This document shows, piece after piece, positions 8,710 through 16,647 of a stretch of 64,000 bases of DNA. This DNA is from Gordonia malaquae NBRC 108250 (GTDB lineage Bacteria; Actinomycetota; Actinomycetes; Mycobacteriales; Mycobacteriaceae): the NCBI RefSeq assembly GCF_000344135.1, contig NZ_BAOP01000030.1:1-64000 (forward strand). The letters run 5' to 3'. Position 1 is the stretch's first letter. The number at the start of each line of letters is the position of its first letter. A program made the translations under genes and the position numbers. Under the pieces are notes generated by a model that did not search any database, had not been told where the DNA came from, and worked only from the letters and a program-made list of their open reading frames with translations.

Positions 8710-9246
8710 GTGAAGCCCCAAATCAAATGGGCGCTCGCAGCGGCGGCGGTTCTGCTGGTGGGATTTGTATCCCTCCAGCAGACCGGCGCCCTCTGGCGTT
8801 CGGAAGCAACCGCACCCGGCGGCACCATCACCGCGGGCACGCTCGAGATCTCGGCTGGTCAGAGCGGCGTGAAGAGCTTCAATCTCGACGGATTGACTCT
8901 GGCTGACGCCGACGCAGGACAGAGCGTGCAGAAGCCGCTGCCGGTGATCAACTCGGGCAACGTCACCATGCGCTACAAGCTCAATAGCGTTGCAGTGAAC
9001 GGCTCCACACCGCTCATGCTCCGCGTTGCCACGGTCAACACTCAGGCAGAATGCACCGCCACCGGAAGCCCCGGCACTGAGCTGTACAACGGTGCTGCGA
9101 ACACTGCGTTCACCGCGCCGCAGAATGTTTCGGCTGGAACCACCGAGGTGCTCTGCTTGAAGGTGACGATCGCGTCCAACGCGCAGACGTCGCAGTCGAG
9201 CAACGCCACGTTCACCTTCGGTGCCGAGTCGGTCTCGAACTCATGA
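8710..9246 (+). CDS. SipW-dependent-type exported protein
   Basis: The 178-residue product has one N-terminal hydrophobic segment (about residues 6-26) followed by GALWRSEATAPGGTITAGTLEIS, the layout of SipW substrates: a Trp-containing cleavage region and then a G-x-I-x-A-G-x-L strand. A pair of Cys (in AECTATG and EVLCLKV) may form a disulfide. It starts with GTG after GAGGAA, 21 bases past the previous gene, and its stop overlaps the next start as ATGA. It is probably a subunit matured by the adjacent peptidase. Confidence 0.85.
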   Translation: MKPQIKWALAAAAVLLVGFVSLQQTGALWRSEATAPGGTITAGTLEISAGQSGVKSFNLDGLTLADADAGQSVQKPLPVINSGNVTMRYKLNSVAVNGSTPLMLRVATVNTQAECTATGSPGTELYNGAANTAFTAPQNVSAGTTEVLCLKVTIASNAQTSQSSNATFTFGAESVSNS

Positions 9247-10376
9247 TTTCGAGCCGCGGAAGCCACCACACCGGCGGGACTGCCGTCTTGCCGGATCCTG
9301 ACGATGTCGAGAGCACAGTCGACGACGATGAGAAGACTCCGCTTCTGTGGTGGGTCAAGACCATCGCCTCGTGGACTCTGCTCTGCGCCGCCGTCGCGCT
9401 GCTCGCGGCGCTAGTGGTGGTTCCGTGGCTGACCGGTTCGACTGCTTATACGGTGCTGACCGGCTCAATGGAACCGACATACCCTCCGGGAACGCTCATC
9501 GTCGTCAAACCGACGCCGGGGGCCGACCTCAAGGCGGGCGACGTAATCACGTTCCAGCCGAAGTCGGGTGACCCTTCCGTCACCACCCACCGCATCGTCA
9601 GCATCGTCTACGACGCGTCCGGAGTGCGGAAGTTCATCACCAAGGGCGATGCCAACAACGCGACGGACGAGCCGATCATCGAGGAGCAGGTCCGCGGACG
9701 GCTCATCTATTCGGTTCCGAAGCTCGGCTATCTGAACAACGTGATGTCGGGCAACACCCGAAGCATCGCGGTATTCCTGATCGCCGGCGGCCTCGGCATC
9801 TACGCGTTGTGGATGTGGATCAGCAGCATTCGCGACCGCAAGAAGCCGAAGGACGAGGATTCGGACGCACAGGCGGCTTCAGAGCCGTCTCCACCGCTCG
9901 ACTCCCCGAGTTCCAACGAGTGGCCCGTCGCCGATGTCCCCGTCGCTCCGACAAGTGATTCCGTCACCCCGACGGTCATCACTTGTCCCCCGGCCGCAGC
10001 CCGACACCGCGCTCAGAGCGAATCCGGTACCGACTATCTCGTCGTCAATGACAGCTCTCCGAGTGTCAGTTCCAACTACCCGATCGTTGTTTCCGGCTCT
10101 CCGAGCGACGCTTCCTGCTCCCCGAACGTTGTTTCCGGCTCTCCGGCCGTCGCTTCCGGCTCTCCGAGCGCAGTCGAGGAGTCGCACGCGACAAACCAAG
10201 CCGCCGTCGCCTTTTCGTCCCTCGCAACTCTGTTCCCCGCCCAACCGACCGCGGTGGCCGAGTCGCCGCGGTCATCGACATGCCACGCGTGTGGCGCGCC
10301 GGCCCCTCCCCCGGCTGAACCCCTCGCGGGCGTGCCGTCGACCGCGACTACCCGACCGATCCCCATCATCAAGTGA
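9243..10376 (+). CDS. SipW-like (ER-type) signal peptidase I with long disordered tail
   Basis: This membrane serine protease (S26B type) removes signal peptides. A transmembrane helix at about residues 41-62 is followed by the catalytic Ser75 in TGSMEPTYPPG, His116 in VTTHRIVS in the position where bacterial Lep-type enzymes have Lys, and the GDANN motif near Asp136. A second helix spans about 173-193. Residues 200-377 form a Ser/Pro-rich, low-complexity cytoplasmic tail with tandem SGSPS-type units. Typical SipW proteins are about 190 residues, so the tail doubles the length. It overlaps the upstream substrate gene by 4 bases. Confidence 0.9.
   Translation: MISSRGSHHTGGTAVLPDPDDVESTVDDDEKTPLLWWVKTIASWTLLCAAVALLAALVVVPWLTGSTAYTVLTGSMEPTYPPGTLIVVKPTPGADLKAGDVITFQPKSGDPSVTTHRIVSIVYDASGVRKFITKGDANNATDEPIIEEQVRGRLIYSVPKLGYLNNVMSGNTRSIAVFLIAGGLGIYALWMWISSIRDRKKPKDEDSDAQAASEPSPPLDSPSSNEWPVADVPVAPTSDSVTPTVITCPPAAARHRAQSESGTDYLVVNDSSPSVSSNYPIVVSGSPSDASCSPNVVSGSPAVASGSPSAVEESHATNQAAVAFSSLATLFPAQPTAVAESPRSSTCHACGAPAPPPAEPLAGVPSTATTRPIPIIK
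10079..10182 (+). repeat. In-frame tandem repeat in the peptidase tail, ending in a dispersed-repeat core
   Basis: About four degenerate units of TTCCGGCTCTCCG followed by variable bases encode the SGSPS/SPNVV/SGSPAV/SGSPSAVEE stretch. The last unit contains CTCCGAGCGCAGTCGAGG, which matches the intergenic dispersed element. The coding tail therefore appears to have grown from copies of the dispersed repeat. Confidence 0.6.
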
Positions 10377-10389
10377 CTTGAGGCAAATG

Positions 10390-11031
10390 ATGTCTTCTCC
10401 CACCCAATCCCGCTTGCGCGGCCGCCTCGGCGAGACCGGCTGGACGCGCGCCCGCGCCATCGCATCGCTCGGCATGGTCTTCGGCCTCGGTGCCGTCGGC
10501 ACGATGGCCGCCTGGTCCGACACCGCCACGGCCACCACCGGCATGTTCACCACGAACTCCGTCAACATCCAGATGGAGCTAAACGGCGACCGCCCGACAC
10601 ACCAATTCACGACCCTCAAGCAGATCAACCTCGGCCGCGGCAACACCACCGCGGGCATGCTCGCAGTCAAGAACACTGGCTCGGACACGTTCAACTACGT
10701 CGTGGCGACTGCCGTTGCCGACGACGGCACCGCCACCTACGGCGGTGCCAGCGCTTCGATTCTGGCCCAGAACTTGTTCGTCACCGTCCGCGACGGAGGA
10801 ACCGTCAGTGGTTCCGGCCCAACTGCCACCTGCACGGGCGGCACCGTCCTGGGCACGGCGGACACGGCACTTGCACTAGGTAACGCGCCGCTTCTGCCGA
10901 CATCGGCCAACCTCACGGTCAATGCAACCCAGAACCTGTGCGTCCAGGTGAAGGTGAACCCGAATGCACCGAAGGAAGCACGTATGTCCTCGGTCAGCGT
11001 CCGCTTCGACTTCACGGCCACCAAGGCGTGA
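10390..11031 (+). CDS. SipW-dependent-type exported protein
   Basis: The 213-residue product has a hydrophobic segment (about residues 23-38) followed by GTMAAWSDTATATTGMFTTN, very close to the motif in the gene at 8197, then a beta-rich domain with Cys in ATCTGG and NLCVQV. A second in-frame ATG lies 3 bases upstream; the one at 10390 is better spaced from GAGG. It lies 13 bases after one peptidase gene and 6 bases before the other, so it is probably a substrate of one of them. Confidence 0.82.
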   Translation: MSSPTQSRLRGRLGETGWTRARAIASLGMVFGLGAVGTMAAWSDTATATTGMFTTNSVNIQMELNGDRPTHQFTTLKQINLGRGNTTAGMLAVKNTGSDTFNYVVATAVADDGTATYGGASASILAQNLFVTVRDGGTVSGSGPTATCTGGTVLGTADTALALGNAPLLPTSANLTVNATQNLCVQVKVNPNAPKEARMSSVSVRFDFTATKA

Positions 11032-11037
11032 TTCGGC

Positions 11038-11619
11038 ATGAGTGAACTTCCGGACGAACGGCCGACAGGCCGCAGCCGACGTGAGGTCGCGCTCAACGTC
11101 GGTGCGGTACTCGGGCTGATCTGCATCGTGGTCGCTGTCGCTTCCACGCTGTTCGGGATCACCCCGCTGGTGTTCCGTTCCGGCTCCATGGAACCAGATA
11201 TCCCGACCGGATCACTCGCTCTCGCCCGAACCGTCGACGCGGCCGATATCCGCGTCGGCGACGTCGTCAGTGTGAACAACGATCACGGAACGCGGATCTC
11301 CCACCGCGTAGTCGCGATCGAGCCCGCCGGCGACGGCGTGGTGTCTCTCACCTTGAAGGGCGACGCCAACCGCGCACCCGACGGCCTTCCGTACACCGTC
11401 ACGGCAGCCGACCGGGTGGTCGCCCACGTTCCGCTGCTCGGCTACGCCGCGGCCTGGCTTTCCAGCAAGTCCGCAATCTTCCTCGGCGGCATCGTCGCCG
11501 GTGCCCTGCTGATGCTCGCGTTCGGTCCAATCCGCCGCTCGAGCGACACCAACTCCCCCAAGACCGACGAGCCCGCCGACCACAGCGAGCCGCAATTCCA
11601 GGAGGCCGACCGTGGCTAA
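11038..11619 (+). CDS. Second SipW-like signal peptidase I
   Basis: The 193-residue membrane protease has the ER-type arrangement: a helix at about residues 19-40, catalytic Ser50 in RSGSMEPDIPTG, His89 in RISHRVVAI, the LKGDANRAPD motif with Asp109, and a C-terminal helix at about 145-162. This is the usual SipW length and lacks the long tail of its paralogue at 9243. Its 3' end overlaps the next gene by 8 bases. Two ER-type peptidases in one operon suggest either different substrate specificities or a division of labour. Confidence 0.9.
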   Translation: MSELPDERPTGRSRREVALNVGAVLGLICIVVAVASTLFGITPLVFRSGSMEPDIPTGSLALARTVDAADIRVGDVVSVNNDHGTRISHRVVAIEPAGDGVVSLTLKGDANRAPDGLPYTVTAADRVVAHVPLLGYAAAWLSSKSAIFLGGIVAGALLMLAFGPIRRSSDTNSPKTDEPADHSEPQFQEADRG

Positions 11620-12595
11620 CCTTCTTCAGACCGTCCGCGCCAAGGCCCCGTCCACGCGCGCCATGCTCGCCATCGGCGGTGCCGCAGCCGTCGCCGTCGG
11701 CGTCGTCCAGACCACCGACACTCTTGCGGCGAATACCGACGCTGTCGTGGCCGATGCGAGCCAGATTGCAACCCAGAACTACTTTCCTACCCCTCTGCCG
11801 TCTTCCATCTCGTGCTCAGAGTCCGGGCTTGCTGGCTTCAAGAAGGCCAATGTGAGCTGGCCGAGTGCGGGCCCCGGCATGACGTACCGCGTGACGTTGT
11901 GGAACGAATCATTGACCAGCGCATCGAAAGGTCCCTCATACCAGACTGGCACGGGATGGACACTAAGCGTGAACTACGACCTCTCTTGGAACAACTATGT
12001 GCTCACCGTCCAGACCGTGAACACTGAGAGTGGCACCACAGACGCTAACCGAATCTATTCGTCCGGCTTCCGGCGCATCACCCTCGGAAGCAATGGTCAG
12101 CGGAATGGCACCTGTCAGGGCGGTGCGGGCGTCTCCGCCAACCAGACGTGGGAGGACCAGACTGCCTTCACGCCGTCCGCACCAGCGCAGCGCGGCGTCG
12201 ATTCACTCAGTAGGTCTGCAAAGCTCGCCAGCCCATCGAGTTCCACGACGACATCCGAGCCTGCGCCGTCGTCGCAGACTTCGGAGACACCGCCCCAACC
12301 ATCATCGAGCACGACGCCGTCGGAAGCCCCAGCACCGTCGGATCAGCCGGGTGCACCGTCGACCGGCTCCCCAGCGCCTGCTACCCCACCAGCGTCCGCT
12401 GAAGCAGACAAGATCACCTTCGGCGTCGGAGTCGCTGGGAAGGCGAAAGCGCTGCTGGTCTACCGCAACGGCATCGAGATCTGCGATTTTGAACTGCACG
12501 AAGGTGACACCCCCTCGATCAACGGCAATATCGTGTCGGTGACCAACGGAGGCTCGGTGAAGACGGTCAACCCCAAGACCTGCACCCTGAGCTAA
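11612..12595 (+). CDS. Exported fibronectin III-like protein with Ser/Pro linker
   Basis: The GTG-initiated 327-residue product has an N-terminal hydrophobic segment (about residues 17-32) then TTDTLAANTDAVVADASQ, a SipW-type-like export signal. Residues of about 60-150 resemble a fibronectin type III fold (KKANVSWPSAGPGMTYRVTLW). A Ser/Thr/Pro-rich linker at about 200-265 leads to a small C-terminal domain with two Cys (ICDFEL and KTCTLS). It could be the terminal or anchoring component of a surface assembly. A hairpin terminator follows. Confidence 0.75.
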   Translation: MANLLQTVRAKAPSTRAMLAIGGAAAVAVGVVQTTDTLAANTDAVVADASQIATQNYFPTPLPSSISCSESGLAGFKKANVSWPSAGPGMTYRVTLWNESLTSASKGPSYQTGTGWTLSVNYDLSWNNYVLTVQTVNTESGTTDANRIYSSGFRRITLGSNGQRNGTCQGGAGVSANQTWEDQTAFTPSAPAQRGVDSLSRSAKLASPSSSTTTSEPAPSSQTSETPPQPSSSTTPSEAPAPSDQPGAPSTGSPAPATPPASAEADKITFGVGVAGKAKALLVYRNGIEICDFELHEGDTPSINGNIVSVTNGGSVKTVNPKTCTLS

Positions 12596-12609
12596 TCCCA
12601 CGCAGATAG

Positions 12610-12645
12610 GCGGTGCTCGGCTGAATCCTTTCGGCCGAGCACCGC
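12610..12645 (+). terminator. Terminator of the signal-peptidase cluster
   Basis: A perfect 12-bp stem, GCGGTGCTCGGC with its complement, closes a 12-base loop just after the last cluster gene. The following bases are only moderately T-rich. Confidence 0.75.
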
Positions 12646-12715
12646 TGTATCGCGAAATCGAACCCATCTCTAATACGAGGTAGTAGGAGGCCTCGCCATC
12701 TCCGATGATAGGCCG

Positions 12716-13102
12716 ATGTCGGACACAAAGTCGGTAGCACTTCCCCACATGCTGACCCCAGAGAACATCCGACTAGTCCGTCTCCAGCCCACTCGCCCAT
12801 TCGAGAAGGGCTACCGCGAAGCGGACGTCGACCAGTTCCTGCGCCTCGTGGAGGACGACTTCCGTGAACTGCAACGTCGCGTCGACGGCGGAACCGCCGC
12901 GGTCAAGTCGTCGAGCGAATCGGCGGAGACTCGTCGACTAGAACGCACGCTGCTACCCGAGGAGATCCGGGACGCGGCCTTCTCGAAGCCTCCGTTCGGG
13001 TCGCGCGGCTACCACGAAGATGAAGTCGACCAGTTCCTCGACGAAGTCGAAGCGACCGTGCGGATTCTCCGCGGCCTTCTGTCTAAGTACGAGGCTCTGT
13101 AG
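12716..13102 (+). CDS. Small protein with two DivIVA-type motifs
   Basis: The 128-residue protein carries the DivIVA/Wag31 N-terminal motif twice: [20 protein letters not shown] followed by [14 protein letters not shown] near residues 13-46, and [20 protein letters not shown] followed by [14 protein letters not shown] near 79-113. In Wag31 this single motif ([20 protein letters not shown]) binds curved membrane at the poles. Here both copies stand without the long C-terminal coiled coil, so this is not Wag31 itself. A role at the pole, septum or cell envelope is inferred. Confidence 0.8.
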   Translation: MSDTKSVALPHMLTPENIRLVRLQPTRPFEKGYREADVDQFLRLVEDDFRELQRRVDGGTAAVKSSSESAETRRLERTLLPEEIRDAAFSKPPFGSRGYHEDEVDQFLDEVEATVRILRGLLSKYEAL

Positions 13103-13124
13103 TCTCCCTCGACCATCGATGTAC

Positions 13125-13146
13125 GTCTCGACTGCGCTCGACGAGC
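13125..13146. repeat. Dispersed intergenic repeat, full copy
   Basis: GTCTCGACTGCGCTCGACGAGC is a full copy of the element also seen, inverted, in the grpE-dnaJ spacer. The remaining interval to 13297 shows no gene. Confidence 0.7.
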
Positions 13147-13297
13147 GGGTGAAGACTCGCGCAGGGTGGACACGACGTCGCGGATCTGCGAAGTGTGGAG
13201 AGTCGGGTCTGAAATCACTGACGCAGCTCGAAACGGATAGTGGGCGAACACCATCACGGTGTCTGCGAAGTGGACCTCAGAACGGTCGATCATCCAC

Positions 13298-13705
13298 TCA
13301 GGCCGGTGGGCCACCGAGAGCTGTGTTCACTGTCGAGTTCGGCTCATGTGTGCACATGGCCTCGGCGAGCACCACCGCGAGCGACGTGTTGTTCGGGTTC
13401 ACGATGGTCCGGTTGCCTGCAATGATCTCCGTGGTCACCGCTTGCTTCGTCGCCTGGTCGAGACCCATGAACTCGGTGCACGACATCGTCAGCGCATTCG
13501 ACGGTGCAGGAACAGTCGACGCCGGAGCACTCGACGGCGGTGTGCTCGACTCCACCTGGGTCGACGTCGTGACAGACGTGGACGTCGTCGTTGAACTGTC
13601 GTCGGCGGCCTTCACCGGTGTCAGGTCGGACTTCGAGCATCCGGCAAGAGCCGCGACCGCTACTCCGACTCCGCAGAGTGCAACGGCAACACGAGGCTTC
13701 GTCAT
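13298..13705 (-). CDS. Lipoprotein with small HdeA-like C-terminal domain
   Basis: The 135-residue product has a lipoprotein signal with lipobox LAGC at about residues 19-22, then a Thr/Ser-rich linker (SSTTTSTSVTTSTQVESSTP), then a small domain with two Cys (SCTEFMGLDQ and EAMCTHE). The domain resembles the HdeA-like lipoproteins found in actinobacteria, though only weakly. The ATG at 13705 was chosen because the basic segment TKPR directly precedes the hydrophobic core; a start 21 bases upstream is possible. It is expected on the outer face of the plasma membrane. Confidence 0.75.
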   Translation of the reverse strand: MTKPRVAVALCGVGVAVAALAGCSKSDLTPVKAADDSSTTTSTSVTTSTQVESSTPPSSAPASTVPAPSNALTMSCTEFMGLDQATKQAVTTEIIAGNRTIVNPNNTSLAVVLAEAMCTHEPNSTVNTALGGPPA

Positions 13706-13781
13706 GGTCGGCAGCCTACTGCGCAAACCAGACGGCGTGGTGGATGGACGATCATCCGAATGACTTCACTACCCTCACACC

Positions 13782-14576
13782 ATGAGCAACATCAGCTACG
13801 AGGTCCGCGATCAGGTGGCGCATGTGCGCCTCAACCGCCCGGAGAAGCACAACGGGCTCACCCTCGACATGCTCGACGATCTGGCCGCCGCAGCCGACCG
13901 CGCTGCGAAAGATCGCAGCCTGCGCGCCGTGATCATCTCCGGCGAAGGCGACTCGTTCTGCTCCGGGCTCGACTTCGCCTCCGCAGGCAAGGAACAGGGC
14001 CGAATAATGCGGATGCTGGTCCCCAAGAAGGCCTCCGCCGCCAACAACTTCCAGAACGCGGGATGGGCGTGGCGCAACGTGCCCGTCCCGGTGATCGCCG
14101 TCATCACCGGCCACTGCTACGGCGGCGGTCTGCAGATCGCGCTCGCCGCCGACTTCCGGTTCGCCGCGACCGACGCCGACCTCTCGATCCTCGAAGCGAA
14201 GTGGGGCCTCATCCCCGACATGTCGCTGTCGGCGAGCATCGCGCAGCTCACCAGCATCGACGTCGCGAAGCGCCTGACCATGACGGGCGAGATGTTCAAC
14301 GCCGAGCAGGCCCTCGACTGGGGTCTGGTGTCCGGAGTGTCCGACGACCCGTTCGCCGACGCCGACGCTCTCATCGAGCAGATCAAACAGCGGTCGCCCG
14401 ACGCCGTCGCAGCATCGAAGGCACTGTTCGAAAACACCTGGTACAACGGCTCACGTCTGTCGTTTCCCGTGGAACAAACGCTCCAGGTCCGTCTACTTCG
14501 TGGCAAGAACCACACGATCGCCCGCAACGCCGGACTGAAGAAGGAGAAGCCCTCGTTCGGCGAGCGGCAGGTCTGA
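13782..14576 (+). CDS. Enoyl-CoA hydratase/isomerase (crotonase) family protein
   Basis: The 264-residue protein has the crotonase fold signatures: RLNRPEKHNGLTLDML near the N terminus, the first oxyanion-hole segment FCSGLDFAS at about residues 64-72, and the second, GHCYGGGLQIALAADFRFA, at about 108-126. The general-base region reads LEAKWGLIPDMS. A role in acyl-CoA metabolism, probably beta-oxidation of unusual acyl chains, is likely but the substrate cannot be told. A -10-like TACCCT lies 6 bases before the ATG, which suggests a leaderless transcript. Confidence 0.9.
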   Translation: MSNISYEVRDQVAHVRLNRPEKHNGLTLDMLDDLAAAADRAAKDRSLRAVIISGEGDSFCSGLDFASAGKEQGRIMRMLVPKKASAANNFQNAGWAWRNVPVPVIAVITGHCYGGGLQIALAADFRFAATDADLSILEAKWGLIPDMSLSASIAQLTSIDVAKRLTMTGEMFNAEQALDWGLVSGVSDDPFADADALIEQIKQRSPDAVAASKALFENTWYNGSRLSFPVEQTLQVRLLRGKNHTIARNAGLKKEKPSFGERQV

Positions 14577-14578
14577 CG

Positions 14579-14672
14579 CTTCGACTTCGCTCAACGAGCA
14601 AAAGAGGACGCCCGCTCAACGAGCAGTAAAGAGGAAGTCCGGTCGACGACCTAATAGGGAGTCCGGTCGACG
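14579..14672. repeat. Cluster of dispersed-repeat copies and a direct repeat
   Basis: GCTTCGACTTCGCTCAACGAGC begins at 14579, a shorter GCTCAACGAGCAG lies at 14614-14626, and GTCCGGTCGACG occurs twice (14637 and 14661). The segment fills the gap between the crotonase and the histidine kinase and contains no gene. Confidence 0.65.
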
Positions 14673-14710
14673 CGCATGGGCGGGCTGGTCGGATATGGGA
14701 AGGTCGAAGG

Positions 14711-15907
14711 ATGCAGGCAGACAGTCGCGGCCGACCCCAGTTGGTCCAGAGCTGGCGGGAGATCGAAGACCGCGACCCCGTGGGCCCGCTGTGGCGAGCA
14801 GCGCAGATCTTCCGACTCCTGTCATTCGTGTATGCGCTCGGCTTCCAGATCGCGATCAACGGTGACCTCACCCGGCCCGGCCTCACGTGGACGCTGTTCG
14901 GGATCCTGACTGCCGCCAACATCTGGTGGGCGGCGGGCTATCTCGTCGGATTCGGGCGACGCCCCTGGTTCGTGGCCGTCGAGGTCGCAGTGTCGGCGGG
15001 CATGATGCTGTCGACGTCGTTCGTCACCGACAACGACTGGATCAGCCACAACCAGACCTGGCCGACCACCCTGTGGATGACCAACGCCGCGCTCTCGGCT
15101 GCCGTCATCGGCGGCACTCTGTGGGGCGCCGCGGCAGCGCTCGCGATCGCCGGCGCCAATTACTACGTGAAAGGCGAGATCTACCTGAACTTCGGCCGCA
15201 ACGCGACGACGATCCTGCTGGTGTCCGCCGCGGCCGCGGTCGGCATGGCCGCGTCCCGTGCCCGAACCGTGCACGGTGAACTCGTCTCCGCCATCGCCCT
15301 CGCAGCACGCTCAGCCGAACGCGACCGACTGTCCCGCGAAGTGCACGACGGCGTCCTTCAAGTCCTCGCGCTGATGGCCAAGCGCGGGCGGGAGATCGGC
15401 GGCGACGCAGCCGAACTCGCCGAACTCGCGGCTGAACAGGAACGCCGACTCCGCGCGCTCATCGCCGACGAACCCGACAGCCCCAACGCGCTTGCACCAT
15501 CGAGTCGTGATCTCGCAGCCGCCCTGCGATCGTCGGTCGCGCACCGTGCCCAGGTGAGCGCCCCCGCCGACCCGGTGACCGTCGACGCCCACATCGCCGA
15601 CGAGCTCCTCGCCGCCGTCGACAACATCCTCGACAACGTCGCGCACCACGCGGGCCCCGGCGCAGAAGCCTTCATCCTGCTCGAAGACCTCGGCGACGAA
15701 GTGATCGTCAGCGTCCGCGACGACGGCGTCGGCATCCCCGACGGGCGCCTCGCCGCCGCGGAAGCCGAAGGCCGACTGGGTATCTCGCAGTCGGTGATCG
15801 GCAGGGTCGAAGCACTCGGCGGGACGGCGCGTCTGGAGTCCGCGCCCGACGCCGGGACAGAATGGGAACTGTCCGCACCGAAACACGACGGGAAGGCCAC
15901 ACCGTGA
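14711..15907 (+). CDS. MacS-like sensor histidine kinase
   Basis: The 398-residue kinase has an N-terminal block of about five membrane helices (residues 30-185) resembling the MacS family of actinobacterial sensors, followed by a HisKA_3 phosphoacceptor region (ERDRLSREVHDGVLQVLALM, His near 214) and an ATPase domain with an N-box (DNILDNVAHH) and G-box (VRDDGVGIPDG). It would autophosphorylate in response to an envelope signal and pass phosphate to the regulator whose gene overlaps its stop codon. The signal is unknown. Confidence 0.88.
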   Translation: MQADSRGRPQLVQSWREIEDRDPVGPLWRAAQIFRLLSFVYALGFQIAINGDLTRPGLTWTLFGILTAANIWWAAGYLVGFGRRPWFVAVEVAVSAGMMLSTSFVTDNDWISHNQTWPTTLWMTNAALSAAVIGGTLWGAAAALAIAGANYYVKGEIYLNFGRNATTILLVSAAAAVGMAASRARTVHGELVSAIALAARSAERDRLSREVHDGVLQVLALMAKRGREIGGDAAELAELAAEQERRLRALIADEPDSPNALAPSSRDLAAALRSSVAHRAQVSAPADPVTVDAHIADELLAAVDNILDNVAHHAGPGAEAFILLEDLGDEVIVSVRDDGVGIPDGRLAAAEAEGRLGISQSVIGRVEALGGTARLESAPDAGTEWELSAPKHDGKATP

Positions 15908-16548
15908 GCGACCTACGAGTGATGGTTGTCGACGACCACCCGATGTGGCGCGACGGCGTGGCCCGCGACCTCACCGACAACGGGTTCGACGTCGTCGCCA
16001 CCGCCGACAGCGTGGCCGCGGCAGCGGCCCGCGCGGCCGCCACCCTGCCCGACGTGGTCCTCATGGACATGAATCTCCCCGACGGAACCGGCGCACAGGC
16101 CACCGCCGCCGTGCTCGAGGTTCACCCGTCTGCCCGAGTTCTGATTCTGTCGGCGTCGGACGAGCGCGACGACGTCCTCGAGGCCATCAAGGCCGGAGCC
16201 ACCGGGTATCTCGTGAAGAGCGCCCAGCAGTCGGAGTTGATCGCCGCGGTCACGTCCACCGGCGAAGGTCAGCCCGTCTTCACTCCCGGCCTCGCAGGAC
16301 TTGTTCTCGGCGAGTACCGCCGCATGTCGCAGTCGCCGCAGTCGGACGCACCGGTCCTGACCGGCCGCGAGACTGAAGTACTCCGGCATGTCGCGAAGGG
16401 GCTGTCGTCGCGGCAGATCGCGACACGACTGGAGATCAGTCCGCGCACCGTCGAGAACCACGTCGGATCGGCGCTCCGAAAACTGCAACTCGGCAACCGA
16501 GTCGAACTCGCCCGGTACGCCATCGAACACGGACTCGACGCAGACTGA
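15904..16548 (+). CDS. NarL/FixJ-type response regulator
   Basis: The 214-residue regulator pairs with the adjacent kinase. The receiver domain shows the acidic pocket VVDDH, the phosphoacceptor Asp in VVLMDMNLPDG and the Lys in GATGYLVKSA. A LuxR-type helix-turn-helix (LTGRETEVLRHVAKGLSSRQ, then IATRLEISPRTVENHV) lies at about residues 150-205. The GTG start overlaps the kinase stop as GTGA, which fixes the start; a longer frame opening 42 bases upstream lies inside the kinase gene and is not needed. Confidence 0.93.
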   Translation: MSDLRVMVVDDHPMWRDGVARDLTDNGFDVVATADSVAAAAARAAATLPDVVLMDMNLPDGTGAQATAAVLEVHPSARVLILSASDERDDVLEAIKAGATGYLVKSAQQSELIAAVTSTGEGQPVFTPGLAGLVLGEYRRMSQSPQSDAPVLTGRETEVLRHVAKGLSSRQIATRLEISPRTVENHVGSALRKLQLGNRVELARYAIEHGLDAD

Positions 16549-16647
16549 CCCCCACTCGACGGGCAGGGGTGCGCACGCGCAAGTGACCAGGGGAAGTGCG
16601 TAGTCCTACTCATGTTCTCGCGCCCGATCCGGGCGAGGGTTGAAGGC

